Part shown: piece after piece, positions 35,577 to 44,094 of the stretch | How positions within the stretch are numbered: the first letter of the stretch is position 1 | Layout: each line of letters opens with the position of its first letter | Assembly: GCA_946480785.1 (NCBI GenBank) | Contig: CAMLLD010000009.1 | Location: 1 to 64,000, forward strand | Source: an uncultured Blastocatellia bacterium | Lineage (GTDB): Bacteria > Acidobacteriota > Blastocatellia > Pyrinomonadales > Pyrinomonadaceae | DNA length: 64,000 nt | Direction: 5' to 3' | Notes under the pieces: model-generated | Told to the model about the DNA's origin: nothing | The model's input: the letters and a program-made list of their open reading frames with translations, nothing else | Databases searched by the model: none | Made by a program: the position numbers and the translations under genes

Positions 35577-36833
35577 TTGGATCGCTCGCGTCTCATCGTC
35601 ATCTTCACCACCGTCTTCATCGATCTCGTCGGCTTCGGCATTGTGATTCCGGTGCTGCCGTTCTACGCCGAAGGAACGATCTTCAACGCCACGCCGCGCA
35701 CGGTCGGACTGCTCTTCGCGTCCTACTCGATCATGCAACTGATCTTCGCGCCGATACTCGGCGGCTTGTCTGACAAGCACGGCCGCCGGCCCGTGCTCTT
35801 TCTTTCGATCATCGGCACCGGCATCGGTTTCCTCATACTCGGACTCGCCACGACGCTCTGGATGCTCTTCGCCGGCCGCATTCTCGACGGCATCACCGGC
35901 GGCAACATCTCGACCGCGCAAGCCTACATCGCCGACATCACCACGAAGGAAAACCGCGCGAAAGGCATGGGCCTGATCGGCGCGGCGTTTGGTCTCGGCT
36001 TTATCTTTGGACCAGCCATCGGCGGCATTCTCAGCCGTTGGGGAATTCAAGTGCCGTTCTTCTTCGCGGCCGCACTCTGTTTCCTCAACGCGATACTGCT
36101 TTATTTCAGACTGCCCGAAACCGTCACGCGCGATCATCCAGCAAAGCACCAGGCCGCGGGCGGACGCGGTCTCAACCAGGTGATCAAGTCACTGCAACAG
36201 CCGCGGCTCGCGTTTGTGATGGTGATCTACTTTCTCTTCATCGTTGCGTTCTCAATCATGACGACGTCGTTTTCGCTCTACGCGATGTTTCGTTTCGGCT
36301 ACGACGCACAGCACACGGGTTATCTGTTTGCTTACGTCGGATTGATCGCGGTCGTTATTCAGGGCGGCTTAATTGGAAGACTGGTGAAACGTTTCGGTGA
36401 ACTGCCGCTCGTGATCGTGGGCGCGTTCTGTTTTGCGATCAGTCTGTTTGCGGTGCCGTTTGTCGGGCCGGCGGCGGGAGGTTTGGCGGGGTTGTTAATT
36501 GGTGGCGGCGTGTTCTCAGCGGGGAATTCGCTCGCGACACCCGCGTTGACGAGTCTCGCTTCGAAGAGTGTTGGTCCGGCCGAACAGGGAACGGTTTTAG
36601 GCGTGATGCAGTCGGTGGCGAGCCTCGCGCGCGCTGTTGGACCATCGCTGGCGGCTGTGTTGATTGCAAGTTCGGTCGCGCATCTCGGCGCTGACGGCGA
36701 ACCGCATTACATGAGCGACCACTCGCTCTTCGTCACCTTCTGGACGGGCGCCGCGATCATGCTCGTGGCGTGCTTTCTCGCGTTCTATTTCTCGCGCTTC
36801 AAAGCGCCTATTGCATCAGCACTCCCGCAATAG
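35577..36833 (+). CDS. MFS transporter, TCR/Tet-like drug:H+ antiporter type
   Basis: A 418-residue inner-membrane protein with twelve hydrophobic segments. It starts with TTG at 35577, directly after the DoxX stop; GGAGG about ten bases upstream and the family-typical opening (LDRSRLIVIFTTVFIDLVGFGIVIPVLPFYAE) support that start. The loop 2-3 motif is GGLSDKHGRRPVLFLS, and motif C-like GAAFGLGFIFGPAIGG lies in helix 5, which marks antiporters. The substrate is unknown. Its last 26 bases overlap the convergent lipoprotein gene. Confidence 0.9.
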   Translation: MDRSRLIVIFTTVFIDLVGFGIVIPVLPFYAEGTIFNATPRTVGLLFASYSIMQLIFAPILGGLSDKHGRRPVLFLSIIGTGIGFLILGLATTLWMLFAGRILDGITGGNISTAQAYIADITTKENRAKGMGLIGAAFGLGFIFGPAIGGILSRWGIQVPFFFAAALCFLNAILLYFRLPETVTRDHPAKHQAAGGRGLNQVIKSLQQPRLAFVMVIYFLFIVAFSIMTTSFSLYAMFRFGYDAQHTGYLFAYVGLIAVVIQGGLIGRLVKRFGELPLVIVGAFCFAISLFAVPFVGPAAGGLAGLLIGGGVFSAGNSLATPALTSLASKSVGPAEQGTVLGVMQSVASLARAVGPSLAAVLIASSVAHLGADGEPHYMSDHSLFVTFWTGAAIMLVACFLAFYFSRFKAPIASALPQ

Positions 36834-37974
36834 GCCCTTCGGTACTGATCATGTCCTTCAGGTTTGCGTAAGGCACGAGCACATACTGCGGCCCCGCAGC
36901 GTATGGCCCAACCTGGTACGCGTCGAAGTTGACGCCGAGTCCTTTGCGCGTGATCTTCCAACTGCGATAGTTCTTCGCTGATGGTCCAGCGCCGTTTTGA
37001 ATCTCGTCATCCGGCAGCATGTCGTCTTTTGCTTTCGACTGCTTCTTCAGGTCAGCCATGCAATACTGCGCGAGGGTTTGCAGATACTTCGCACCGGGCT
37101 TGAACAGATCGCCCAGGTTGATCGGCTTGCCGTTTTTCAGATCGTAATTGAGCGTTTCCGTGTACGTGTTCGGATGCGCCGCGCCCTGGTAGTAACTGCC
37201 GACATCAAACTCGACGCTGATCAGATCGTCGCGCGCCATCGCCACTTCGTATCCGATGCCGATGTTGCTGCCCATCGATCCTTCCGGCGGCGGCTCGTCG
37301 CCTTCCTTCGGCTGCACGTCTTTCTTGAACTCCGCCACCTTCTTCGTCACAAGCCCGCGCACGACCTGATTGAACTTTTCGAAATTCGGATTCGCGCCGC
37401 CCGTGATCTGCGGATACTGCACGTCGATCTCATAATTCAACTGCTTGTTGTTTTCCTTGATCGACTTCGCCACGATTTCCGCGTCGCCGCTCAACGTGAT
37501 CGGCTCTTCGTGGACCGAAAACGCAATGCTTTTATCGGTGTCTTTCTGGCCCGGCTTGGACCAGAAGCCGGCGAGTTGCGCTGTGCCGTCCTGCGCGTCG
37601 ACCGTCCACATGCCTTTGAAGGCCCCGGTCTGTTTGCCCGCGGGATCGAACTCGTCGAGCACGAATTTTCCGTCCGGGTCGATGGTGCCGCGCAGATTTA
37701 TGCGCGTGCCGACGCGTTGATAGAAGTAGCTGCCGGTAAGCTGCGGATCGGCGCGCACGAGTTTCATCTGCAAGTCGAACGAGGAGCCGATCGAGCCTTT
37801 GAAGTATTTCGTTCGGGGCGCGGGCGTGTTGCCGCCCTGCACCTCGGCGAGTTGCGGCAAGCCCGGCGCGGCGTTCGGCGGCGCGCTCGACGCGGCCGGC
37901 GGCGCTGCGGTTTTGCGACAGCCACTCACAACCACTACCGCCAGCAACAAAACACTTATGAAACGAAGCTTCAC
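36808..37974 (-). CDS. Lipoprotein with DUF4163/DUF3298-type domains
   Basis: It starts with GTG at 37974, overlapping the CYTH gene's stop by four bases (GTGA). Lipobox LAVVVVSGC. After an Ala/Pro-rich linker, residues 55-170 describe a beta-rich module (YFKGSIGSSFDLQMKLVRADPQLTGSYFYQRVG). The C-terminal part has the DUF4163/DUF3298 (PdaC/RsiV-like) pattern: NYEIDVQYPQITGGANPNFEKFNQVVRGLV, then SVEFDVGSYYQGAAHPNTYTETLNYDLKNGKPINLGDLF, and YVLVPYANLKDMI. RsiV-type domains bind lysozyme or act as anti-sigma sensors in other bacteria; here the role is unknown. It is convergent with the MFS gene. Confidence 0.85.
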   Translation of the reverse strand: MKLRFISVLLLAVVVVSGCRKTAAPPAASSAPPNAAPGLPQLAEVQGGNTPAPRTKYFKGSIGSSFDLQMKLVRADPQLTGSYFYQRVGTRINLRGTIDPDGKFVLDEFDPAGKQTGAFKGMWTVDAQDGTAQLAGFWSKPGQKDTDKSIAFSVHEEPITLSGDAEIVAKSIKENNKQLNYEIDVQYPQITGGANPNFEKFNQVVRGLVTKKVAEFKKDVQPKEGDEPPPEGSMGSNIGIGYEVAMARDDLISVEFDVGSYYQGAAHPNTYTETLNYDLKNGKPINLGDLFKPGAKYLQTLAQYCMADLKKQSKAKDDMLPDDEIQNGAGPSAKNYRSWKITRKGLGVNFDAYQVGPYAAGPQYVLVPYANLKDMISTEGPIAGVLMQ

Positions 37975-38549
37975 TTTCGTATCAATCCCTCATCAAGAAT
38001 GTGCTGCCTGACTTCTGCAAACCTCAACTCACACAACCGTCCGCCGCTAAAGATCGGATCATTCGTCACGTCAGCAATCGCAAACGGCGGCTTCGCAAAA
38101 CTATCCAACTCCTCATCCGTTTCAAAACTCACTTCCGCCAGCACGAGTCCAAACAAATCACCGAGAAACATATCCACGCCAAACTCACGTCCTTCGAACT
38201 CGAACCGATACCGATTCTTGCGAATCTCGTTCGAGTTGAAGACCGACAATGTTTCCGCTTCGAGCGCGTTGAGATACGTGTTGGTGATGATCGTGCGCGA
38301 CAAGTCTTCCGGATCGGGCGCAAACTTCTGCGTGAACTTCACGACCCACTTGTTCGTGCGCGGCTCGCGCACCTTGCGCAAACGCAGACGCGTGCCGGTG
38401 ATGTAGTTATCGGTGATCTGAAGGTGTGGATCGGCGCGGGTCAAACCCTCCGGCAGATCCGCGAGCAGAAATCTCCGTTCGCGTTCGACCCGCGCATACT
38501 TACTCTCAGGAACGATCGTGTTTTGGTCTGTAAGTTTAGCTACGCCCAT
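37971..38549 (-). CDS. CYTH-domain protein (triphosphate tunnel metalloenzyme-like)
   Basis: A 192-residue protein from ATG 38549. The opening YARVERERRFLLADLPEGL has the E-x-E-R-x-F-L motif of CYTH domains. The basic and acidic tunnel residues follow: YITGTRLRLRKVRE, KWVVKFTQKF, NEIRKNRYRFEFEGREFGVDMFLGDLFGLVLAEVSF. Family enzymes act on inorganic triphosphate, thiamine triphosphate or nucleotides; the substrate here is unknown. The stop overlaps the lipoprotein start by four bases (GTGA). Its upstream gap holds a perfect 30-bp inverted repeat. Confidence 0.88.
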   Translation of the reverse strand: MGVAKLTDQNTIVPESKYARVERERRFLLADLPEGLTRADPHLQITDNYITGTRLRLRKVREPRTNKWVVKFTQKFAPDPEDLSRTIITNTYLNALEAETLSVFNSNEIRKNRYRFEFEGREFGVDMFLGDLFGLVLAEVSFETDEELDSFAKPPFAIADVTNDPIFSGGRLCELRFAEVRQHILDEGLIRK

Positions 38550-38561
38550 CAGTTGATGGTT

Positions 38562-38646
38562 CTTTGGAGTGCGGCGGCTTGACGCCGCTTTCACCTCGAT
38601 CGCGCACGATAAGACTAAAGCGGCGTCAAGCCGCCGCACTCCAAAG
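38562..38646. repeat. Perfect 30-bp inverted repeat, GCGGCGGCTTGACGCCGC type
   Basis: The arms lie at 38562-38591 and 38617-38646 and are exact reverse complements, separated by 25 bases. Each arm contains GCGGCGGCTTGACGCCGC, itself a near-palindrome, so nested hairpins are possible. It resembles REP-like palindromes that recur in genomes of Acidobacteriota and Verrucomicrobia (recalled, not searched). It separates the DUF2911 gene from the CYTH gene and may end or attenuate transcription. Confidence 0.9.
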
Positions 38647-38651
38647 AGATG

Positions 38652-39602
38652 CTAAATCTTGCCGGCCTTCATGTCGGCCAGGCGTTTTTCGAAAGCGCTG
38701 GTGTCGACCTTGTCGGCCTTGCCGCGTTGAATCGCCTGGTCTGCCAGCGCAAACGCTTCGTCTTTCTTGCCGGCCTTGTAGAGAGCGCTCGCTTTGAATG
38801 AAAGATTCTGAAAAGTCTCTTTCACTTTGATCGACTGATCGAGCCACGCCATGCCCTGCGCGTCGTCAGCGGTGCTCTTGTTGTTCAAGGCGTAAGCAGC
38901 GGCTTGATACGGCGTGCGCCAATCGTCGGGCTTGGCGCCGTCGACCGCGCTTTTCAGATGCATCATCGTGACCGCGTTCACGTCCAGCACTTTCACCGTG
39001 AACGGAACACTGATCTTCTCCCAGCGAATGTTGACCTGCGCCGAGTCGTCAGTGACGGGATCGAACGAGTAAGACAAATACTCCTCGCTCGTGTTCATCC
39101 ACTGCGGTTTCGCTTTCACGCGCAGCGTGTCCTTCGCGGGATCGTAATCGAAACTGCCCCACTGGTTCGCGGTGCCGTTGAACACAATCGTCCACTCGTC
39201 TTTAGTCGGAATCGTATGAAGGCTGTAGCTGCCCGCGGGAAGCTTCTGTCCGTTGATTAAGACGTCGTCAGTGACGACAAACATCGTCGCTTCGTTCGCG
39301 CCGGTGCGCCAGACGTGTCCCCACGGAACGATCGCCGCGTCTTTCGGGCGTTTGTTTTGATCGTCAAGTGTCGCCTCGCCTTTTGCGTCGGCGGCTTGTC
39401 CCGGCAATGGGTCGCCCCAGATCTGTCGGCCTTTCACGGCCGGACGGCTGTAAGTGATCGTGACGTCGGTGACGCCGATTCGTTGCATCACGCTCGCCTT
39501 CTGGCTCGGGCGCGGCAGTGTCACCTGCGCGGCCGCCGCAACGGCGAAGCACAAAATACAAAGCACAACTGTGAGACTGGAACTGCGTTTAAGGGAACTC
39601 AT
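38652..39602 (-). CDS. Secreted DUF2911-family protein
   Basis: ATG 39602 follows GAGGAG, and a signal peptide comes next (SSSLTVVLCILCFAVAAAAQ). The DUF2911 core is seen: SPRASVMQRIGVTDVTITYSRPAVKGRQIWG-like (here SQKASVMQRIG), VPWGHVWRTGANEATMFVVTDDVLINGQKLPAGSYSLHTIPTKDEWTIVFN, then YSFDPVTDDSAQVNIRWEKISVPFTVKV. Residues 230-316 add TPR-like helices (AAAYALNNK, MAWLDQSIKVKETFQNLSFKASALYKAGKKDEAFALADQAIQRG). Function is unknown; it is exported. It is divergent from the tricorn gene, and the 97-base gap between them must hold both promoters. Confidence 0.88.
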   Translation of the reverse strand: MSSLKRSSSLTVVLCILCFAVAAAAQVTLPRPSQKASVMQRIGVTDVTITYSRPAVKGRQIWGDPLPGQAADAKGEATLDDQNKRPKDAAIVPWGHVWRTGANEATMFVVTDDVLINGQKLPAGSYSLHTIPTKDEWTIVFNGTANQWGSFDYDPAKDTLRVKAKPQWMNTSEEYLSYSFDPVTDDSAQVNIRWEKISVPFTVKVLDVNAVTMMHLKSAVDGAKPDDWRTPYQAAAYALNNKSTADDAQGMAWLDQSIKVKETFQNLSFKASALYKAGKKDEAFALADQAIQRGKADKVDTSAFEKRLADMKAGKI

Positions 39603-39699
39603 GATCTTTCTCCTCGTGGATGGGTTTTGCGAATAATACAATGTGGTATTCTTAGACGCCACATCAAGATCAACCACGCAATCTGGAGGACACCGCTTA

Positions 39700-42600
39700 A
39701 TGTCTCGCCTATTTTTCGCCTTTCTCTGTCTGCTCGCCCTGAGTATCAGCTTCAATGCACAAGCCCAGAACGGTCACGGCGCGACGCAAACACGCCTGCT
39801 GCGCATGCCGACCGTGAGCTCGACGCAGATCGCTTTTGCTTACGCAAACAACATCTGGGTCGTGCCGCGCGCGGGCGGCAGCGCCCGCCGCTTGACGAGT
39901 TTTCAGGGACAAACGTCGAATCCGCATTTCTCGCCCGACGGCAGACTGATCGCGTTCAGTGGTGAGTACGCCGGCAACTTCGACGTCTACGTCGTGCCCG
40001 CCGACGGCGGCGAGCCGAAGCGATTGACGTGGCATCCGGGCGCAGATCTCGTCGAAGGCTGGACGCCCGACGGCAAGTCGATCCTGTTTTCCTCCAACCG
40101 CGCGACGTGGGCGCCGAGCGGCGCACCGCGCTTCTGGACGGTTTCGGTCGACGGCGGCGTCGAACAACCGATGGTGTTGCCGCGCGCTTATCAAGGCAAG
40201 ATTTCTCCCGACGGCACGCACATCGCTTATCGCATGAACAACTCGTGGGACGAAGAGCGGCGCAATTATCGCGGCGGACAAAATCGTCCGATCTGGATCG
40301 TCGATCTCAAAACTTACGATCTCGTTTCACCTCCGTGGACTGACTCGAAGGACGTCGATCCTGTTTGGGTCGATGACGATGTTTTCTTCATCTCCGATCG
40401 CGACGGTGTGGCCAACGTCTGGTCTTACAACACGAAGAGCAAGAAGCTCGCGCAGGTGACGAAGTTCACTGACTTCGATGTGAAGGCGCTCGACTCCGGC
40501 GCGGGCACGGTCGTGTTTGAGCAAGCGGGTTACGTGCACGAGCTCGATCCGAAGAGCGGCAAGGAAAAGATCGTCAACATCACCGCGGCCGGCGACTTTC
40601 CGTGGATGATGCCGAACTGGGAAGACGTGACGAATCGGTTAACGAACCTGGCGCTGTCACCGACGGGCAAGCGCGTCGCGGTCGAAGCGCGCGGCGAGAT
40701 CTTCACTATACCGGCGGAGAAGGGCGACATTCGCAACCTGACGAACTCGAGCGGTTCCGCCGAACGCGATCCGGCGTGGTCGCCTGACGGCAAGTTTGTT
40801 TCGTACTTCAGCGACAAGTCGGGCGAGTACAAGCTCGTCATCGAAGCGCAGGACGGACTCATGCCGCCGCGCGAGATCACTTTGAAGAACCCGACGCATT
40901 ACTACACGCCGTCGTGGTCGCCCGACTCGAAGAAGATCCTGTTCACCGATACGAACCTGAAGGTTTGGGTCGTCGATGTGGCGTCGGGCGATGCGAAGAT
41001 CGTGGGCCAGGATCCATGGATGGTGCCGGCGCGCACGTTGAACCCGACGTGGAGTCCCGATTCGAAGTGGGTAGCGTATGCGAGCCGTCTGCGTTCGCTA
41101 TATCACGCGATCTTCATCAGCAACGTCGAGACGGGTGAGACGAAGCAAGTGACTGACGGGCTTGCGGATGCGGTGTGGCCGACGTGGGATGCGAGCGGCA
41201 AGTATCTGTGGTTTCTCGCGTCGACAGATTTCGGTCTGCGTTCGCAATGGCTCGACATGACTTCCTACGATCACGACGAGAACTTCGGACTCTATTTCGC
41301 CGTGTTGAAGAAGAGCGATTCAAGTCCGTTATTGCCGGAGAGTGATGAGGATCGTGGCGTTGGCAGTGGTGGACGACGTCCGGCGCCGGGTTCGTGCGAT
41401 GCGCCGGCGGTTGGAGGCGGTGGCGGCGAAGCGCCTGCGGCCGCGCCGGCGGGTGGTGGTGAAGGTCAGGCTGGAGGTCAAACGGGGCCGCCGCGTGGAC
41501 CACGTGGTCCAGTCACGGTGCAGATCGATTTCGATGGGTTGCAACAACGAATCGTCGCCGTGCCGGGTGTGCCCGAGCGACAGTATTCGGTTTTGGCGGC
41601 CGGTGTTGACGGGACGGTGTTCTTTTTTGAACCGGCTCGCGGCGGCCAAGGCGGCGGCCCGGGCGGCAATACGACCGAGTTGATGCGTTATCGCCTGTGC
41701 GATCGCCGCGTCGCGCCGTTCATCAATAACGTGGCGGCCTACGACATCAGCGCCGATCGCCGCAAGATTGTCTATCGTGCCGGGTTTGGCGGCGGTCAGG
41801 GTGGTCCTGGCGGCGGCGGTTTCGGCACGCCGCCACCACCGCAGTTGTTCATCGTCGACGCGGATCGCACCCCGCCGCAGCCGGGAACGGGGCGTTTGAA
41901 TGTTTCACTGCGGATGTATCTCGATCCGAAAGCGGAGTTCGCGCAGATCTTTAACGAAGGCTGGCGCAATGAGCGCGACTATCTCTACGTGCCGAACATG
42001 CACGGCTCGGATTGGCCGAAGATGAAGCAGATGTACGGGCAGTTGCTGCCGTACGTGATGCACCGCGCTGATTTGAACTACCTGCTCGACATGATGGGCG
42101 CGGAGATCGCGATCGGTCACTCGTACGTTCGCGGCGGCGACATGCCTTCCGTGCCGCAACAGGTCGCGGGTCTGCTCGGCGCTGACTTCACGATCGAGAA
42201 CGGCCGCTACCGCGTCGCGCGCATTTACGACAACGAGAGCTGGAACCCCGATCTGCGTTCGCCGCTCGCGACGCCGGGCGCGACCGTCAACACGGGCGAA
42301 TACATTCTCGCTATCAACGGCGTCGATTTGCAGGGTACTGACAACATTTACCGGCTGCTCGACGGCACTGCGAATCGCCAGACGACGTTGACGGTGAATG
42401 CACAGCCGACGATGGAAAACGCGCGCAATGTCGTCGTCATTCCGGTGGCCAACGAGCAGGGCTTGCGCACACGCGCGTGGGTCGAGTCGAACCGTCGCCT
42501 CGTGGAAAAACTCTCCGACGGCCAGCTCGCTTACGTTTATCTGCCGAACACCGGCCAGCCGGGTTACTCGAGTTTCAATCGTTATTACTTCTCGCAACAG

Positions 42601-43140
42601 GACAAGAAGGGCGCCATCGTCGACGAGCGTTTCAACGGCGGCGGCTCTGCGGCTGACTACATCATCGACGTTCTGCAACGCGACTTCGACGGCTACTTCA
42701 ACAACGTCGCGGGCGATCGTTATCCGTTTACGAGTCCGTCGGCGGGCATCTGGGGACCGAAGGTGATGATCATCAACGAGATGGCCGGCTCGGGCGGCGA
42801 CCTCATGCCTTACATGTTCAAGCGGAGAAAGATTGGCACACTCGTCGGCAAGCGCACGTGGGGCGGCCTGGTCCATACCGCCGACACGCCGACGTTCATC
42901 GACGGTGGTTCGATGATCGCGCCGCGCGGCGGCTTCTTCGCGCGCGACATGAAATGGGCCGTGGAGAACGAAGGCGTCGCGCCGGACGTCGACGTCGAGA
43001 ACTGGCCCAAGGAAGTGATCGCCGGCCACGATCCCCAACTCGAGCGCGCGGTGCAGGAAGCGATGCGCCTCCTGAAAGAGCACCCCGTCGATCGCTCTCC
43101 GAAAGAACCGGCGCCACCCACGTGGGGCAAACGTCCCTAG
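39700..43140 (+). CDS. Tricorn-like S41 protease with PD40 propellers and PDZ domain
   Basis: A 1146-residue exported protease; ATG 39700 has CTGGAGGA upstream and is followed by a signal peptide (SRLFFAFLCLLALSISFNAQAQ). The N-terminal half is two TolB/tricorn propellers (SPDGRLIAFSGEYAGNFDVYVVPADGG and several further copies). A Gly/Pro/Ala-rich insert (about 568-610) precedes the second part. The C-terminal half has the tricorn C1 region, a PDZ domain (ILAINGVDLQGTDNIYRLLDG) and the S41 core: VDERFNGGGSAADY, IINEMAGSGGDLMPY with the nucleophile Ser, GKRTWGGLV, and ENEGVAPDVDVENWP with the acidic residue. Tricorn proteases trim peptides made by other proteases. It is monocistronic by layout. 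Confidence 0.92.
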   Translation: MSRLFFAFLCLLALSISFNAQAQNGHGATQTRLLRMPTVSSTQIAFAYANNIWVVPRAGGSARRLTSFQGQTSNPHFSPDGRLIAFSGEYAGNFDVYVVPADGGEPKRLTWHPGADLVEGWTPDGKSILFSSNRATWAPSGAPRFWTVSVDGGVEQPMVLPRAYQGKISPDGTHIAYRMNNSWDEERRNYRGGQNRPIWIVDLKTYDLVSPPWTDSKDVDPVWVDDDVFFISDRDGVANVWSYNTKSKKLAQVTKFTDFDVKALDSGAGTVVFEQAGYVHELDPKSGKEKIVNITAAGDFPWMMPNWEDVTNRLTNLALSPTGKRVAVEARGEIFTIPAEKGDIRNLTNSSGSAERDPAWSPDGKFVSYFSDKSGEYKLVIEAQDGLMPPREITLKNPTHYYTPSWSPDSKKILFTDTNLKVWVVDVASGDAKIVGQDPWMVPARTLNPTWSPDSKWVAYASRLRSLYHAIFISNVETGETKQVTDGLADAVWPTWDASGKYLWFLASTDFGLRSQWLDMTSYDHDENFGLYFAVLKKSDSSPLLPESDEDRGVGSGGRRPAPGSCDAPAVGGGGGEAPAAAPAGGGEGQAGGQTGPPRGPRGPVTVQIDFDGLQQRIVAVPGVPERQYSVLAAGVDGTVFFFEPARGGQGGGPGGNTTELMRYRLCDRRVAPFINNVAAYDISADRRKIVYRAGFGGGQGGPGGGGFGTPPPPQLFIVDADRTPPQPGTGRLNVSLRMYLDPKAEFAQIFNEGWRNERDYLYVPNMHGSDWPKMKQMYGQLLPYVMHRADLNYLLDMMGAEIAIGHSYVRGGDMPSVPQQVAGLLGADFTIENGRYRVARIYDNESWNPDLRSPLATPGATVNTGEYILAINGVDLQGTDNIYRLLDGTANRQTTLTVNAQPTMENARNVVVIPVANEQGLRTRAWVESNRRLVEKLSDGQLAYVYLPNTGQPGYSSFNRYYFSQQDKKGAIVDERFNGGGSAADYIIDVLQRDFDGYFNNVAGDRYPFTSPSAGIWGPKVMIINEMAGSGGDLMPYMFKRRKIGTLVGKRTWGGLVHTADTPTFIDGGSMIAPRGGFFARDMKWAVENEGVAPDVDVENWPKEVIAGHDPQLERAVQEAMRLLKEHPVDRSPKEPAPPTWGKRP

Positions 43141-43161
43141 TTGAAAATAAAGACGTTGACC

Positions 43162-43203
43162 AATACTACGTTTCGGGAATAGAGTTTCCCGAAACGTAGT
43201 ATT
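43162..43203. repeat. Perfect 18-bp inverted repeat, six-base loop
   Basis: The arm AATACTACGTTTCGGGAA (43162-43179) is exactly complementary to TTCCCGAAACGTAGTATT (43186-43203), with loop TAGAGT. It sits 21 bases after the tricorn stop. No T-tract follows, so it could be a terminator-like stem, an mRNA-stability element or a small mobile palindrome. No second copy was seen in the window. Confidence 0.85.
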
Positions 43204-43247
43204 CCCCCATCTGCCTCACACAACCAGCCCGCGAGAGGAGTAATCTC

Positions 43248-44021
43248 ATGAAGCGTTTTCTCTCTACCACTGCATTCGTGGTCGTGCTGGCGGTGTTGTT
43301 CCTGCTCGGAGCAAACGAATCACTCACCGCAGAAACGAATACGATTCCCTCAACTAATCAACCAATCCAGGTGCTCGGCGTGAAACTGAATCGCGCCGCT
43401 GGGCAAACCAACTGGCTCGATGGAATGGAAGTGCAAATCCAAAACACGTCGCCGAAGGCGATCAACTACCTGCTGCTGCACGTCGAAGTTGCCGGCGCGA
43501 ATGGACAGACGCTGAAAGTGCCGGTGACCTTTGGTCAGCCGCCGGCTGCGAAAGCCGGCGAAGCCGCGGTCCTTCAGCCGGGAGCGAAGATCACATTGCA
43601 AGCGGCGAAGTCAGTCTGCGATCGTTTGCGCACAGAGATCGCCAACGGTCGTGTGATACCACCGAAACAATTTCCGACGAGCATCAACGTCGCGATCTTC
43701 GGTGACAAGACGGCGTGGAAAGGTGGGCAGTTGCACTATCAGGATCCCGCCGATCCGTTACGCTGGATCGCCGCATCTGAGTTAACCAGGACGGAGACGC
43801 CGGGGATTCAGTTTGCAAAAACAAATTACCGCGCCACCTCGAACACGCAAACGTGCTATCGCACCACGGGCTTCAATCTCCAGTTTTGCTGCGATAGTAA
43901 CTTTGTGGCGAACGAGCACTTCAGCCCCGACCCAAACGGTCACGTGCAACCAGTCGAAGCAGAAGCCTGCTGCGGCGACGGCGATTGCTGCACTTACACG
44001 GACATCGGAACCTGTCCTTAA
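43248..44021 (+). CDS. Secreted protein with Cys-rich C-terminus, 257 aa
   Basis: GAGAGGAG precedes ATG 43248. Signal peptide MKRFLSTTAFVVVLAVLFLLGANESLTA. The middle (45-160) looks like a beta-sandwich: IQVLGVKLNRAAGQTNWLDGMEVQIQNTSPKAINYLLLHVEVAGANGQTLKVPVTFGQ. The tail (from 198) has eight Cys, including TCYRTTGFNLQFCCDSNF and ACCGDGDCCTYTDIGTCP, which suggests disulfides or metal binding outside the cell. I do not recognise the family. The protein ends just before a strong bidirectional terminator. Confidence 0.72.
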   Translation: MKRFLSTTAFVVVLAVLFLLGANESLTAETNTIPSTNQPIQVLGVKLNRAAGQTNWLDGMEVQIQNTSPKAINYLLLHVEVAGANGQTLKVPVTFGQPPAAKAGEAAVLQPGAKITLQAAKSVCDRLRTEIANGRVIPPKQFPTSINVAIFGDKTAWKGGQLHYQDPADPLRWIAASELTRTETPGIQFAKTNYRATSNTQTCYRTTGFNLQFCCDSNFVANEHFSPDPNGHVQPVEAEACCGDGDCCTYTDIGTCP

Positions 44022-44060
44022 AACCAATTCACGCGGAGTATTTGAAGTAATGACAGACTC

Positions 44061-44092
44061 AAAAGCGGCGAGCTCCCTCCCTCGCCGCTTTT
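44061..44092. terminator. Bidirectional intrinsic terminator, 12-bp stem
   Basis: AAAAGCGGCGAG (44061-44072) pairs perfectly with CTCGCCGCTTTT (44081-44092) around an eight-base loop. The A-tract on one side and T-tract on the other suit termination in both directions. It lies between the convergent stops at 44021 and 44095, so it serves both the Cys-rich gene and the darTG operon. Confidence 0.88.
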
Positions 44093-44094
44093 GC

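Noticed and set aside
36997..38406. 469-codon plus-strand frame
   Set aside because: It runs antisense to the lipoprotein and CYTH genes, which have signal sequences, motifs and a GTGA coupling; the frame has none.
41905..43083. Long minus-strand frame opposite the tricorn protease
   Set aside because: It is an antisense shadow in G/C-rich coding DNA: Arg/His-rich composition, no ribosome binding site, and a clear S41 protease on the other strand.
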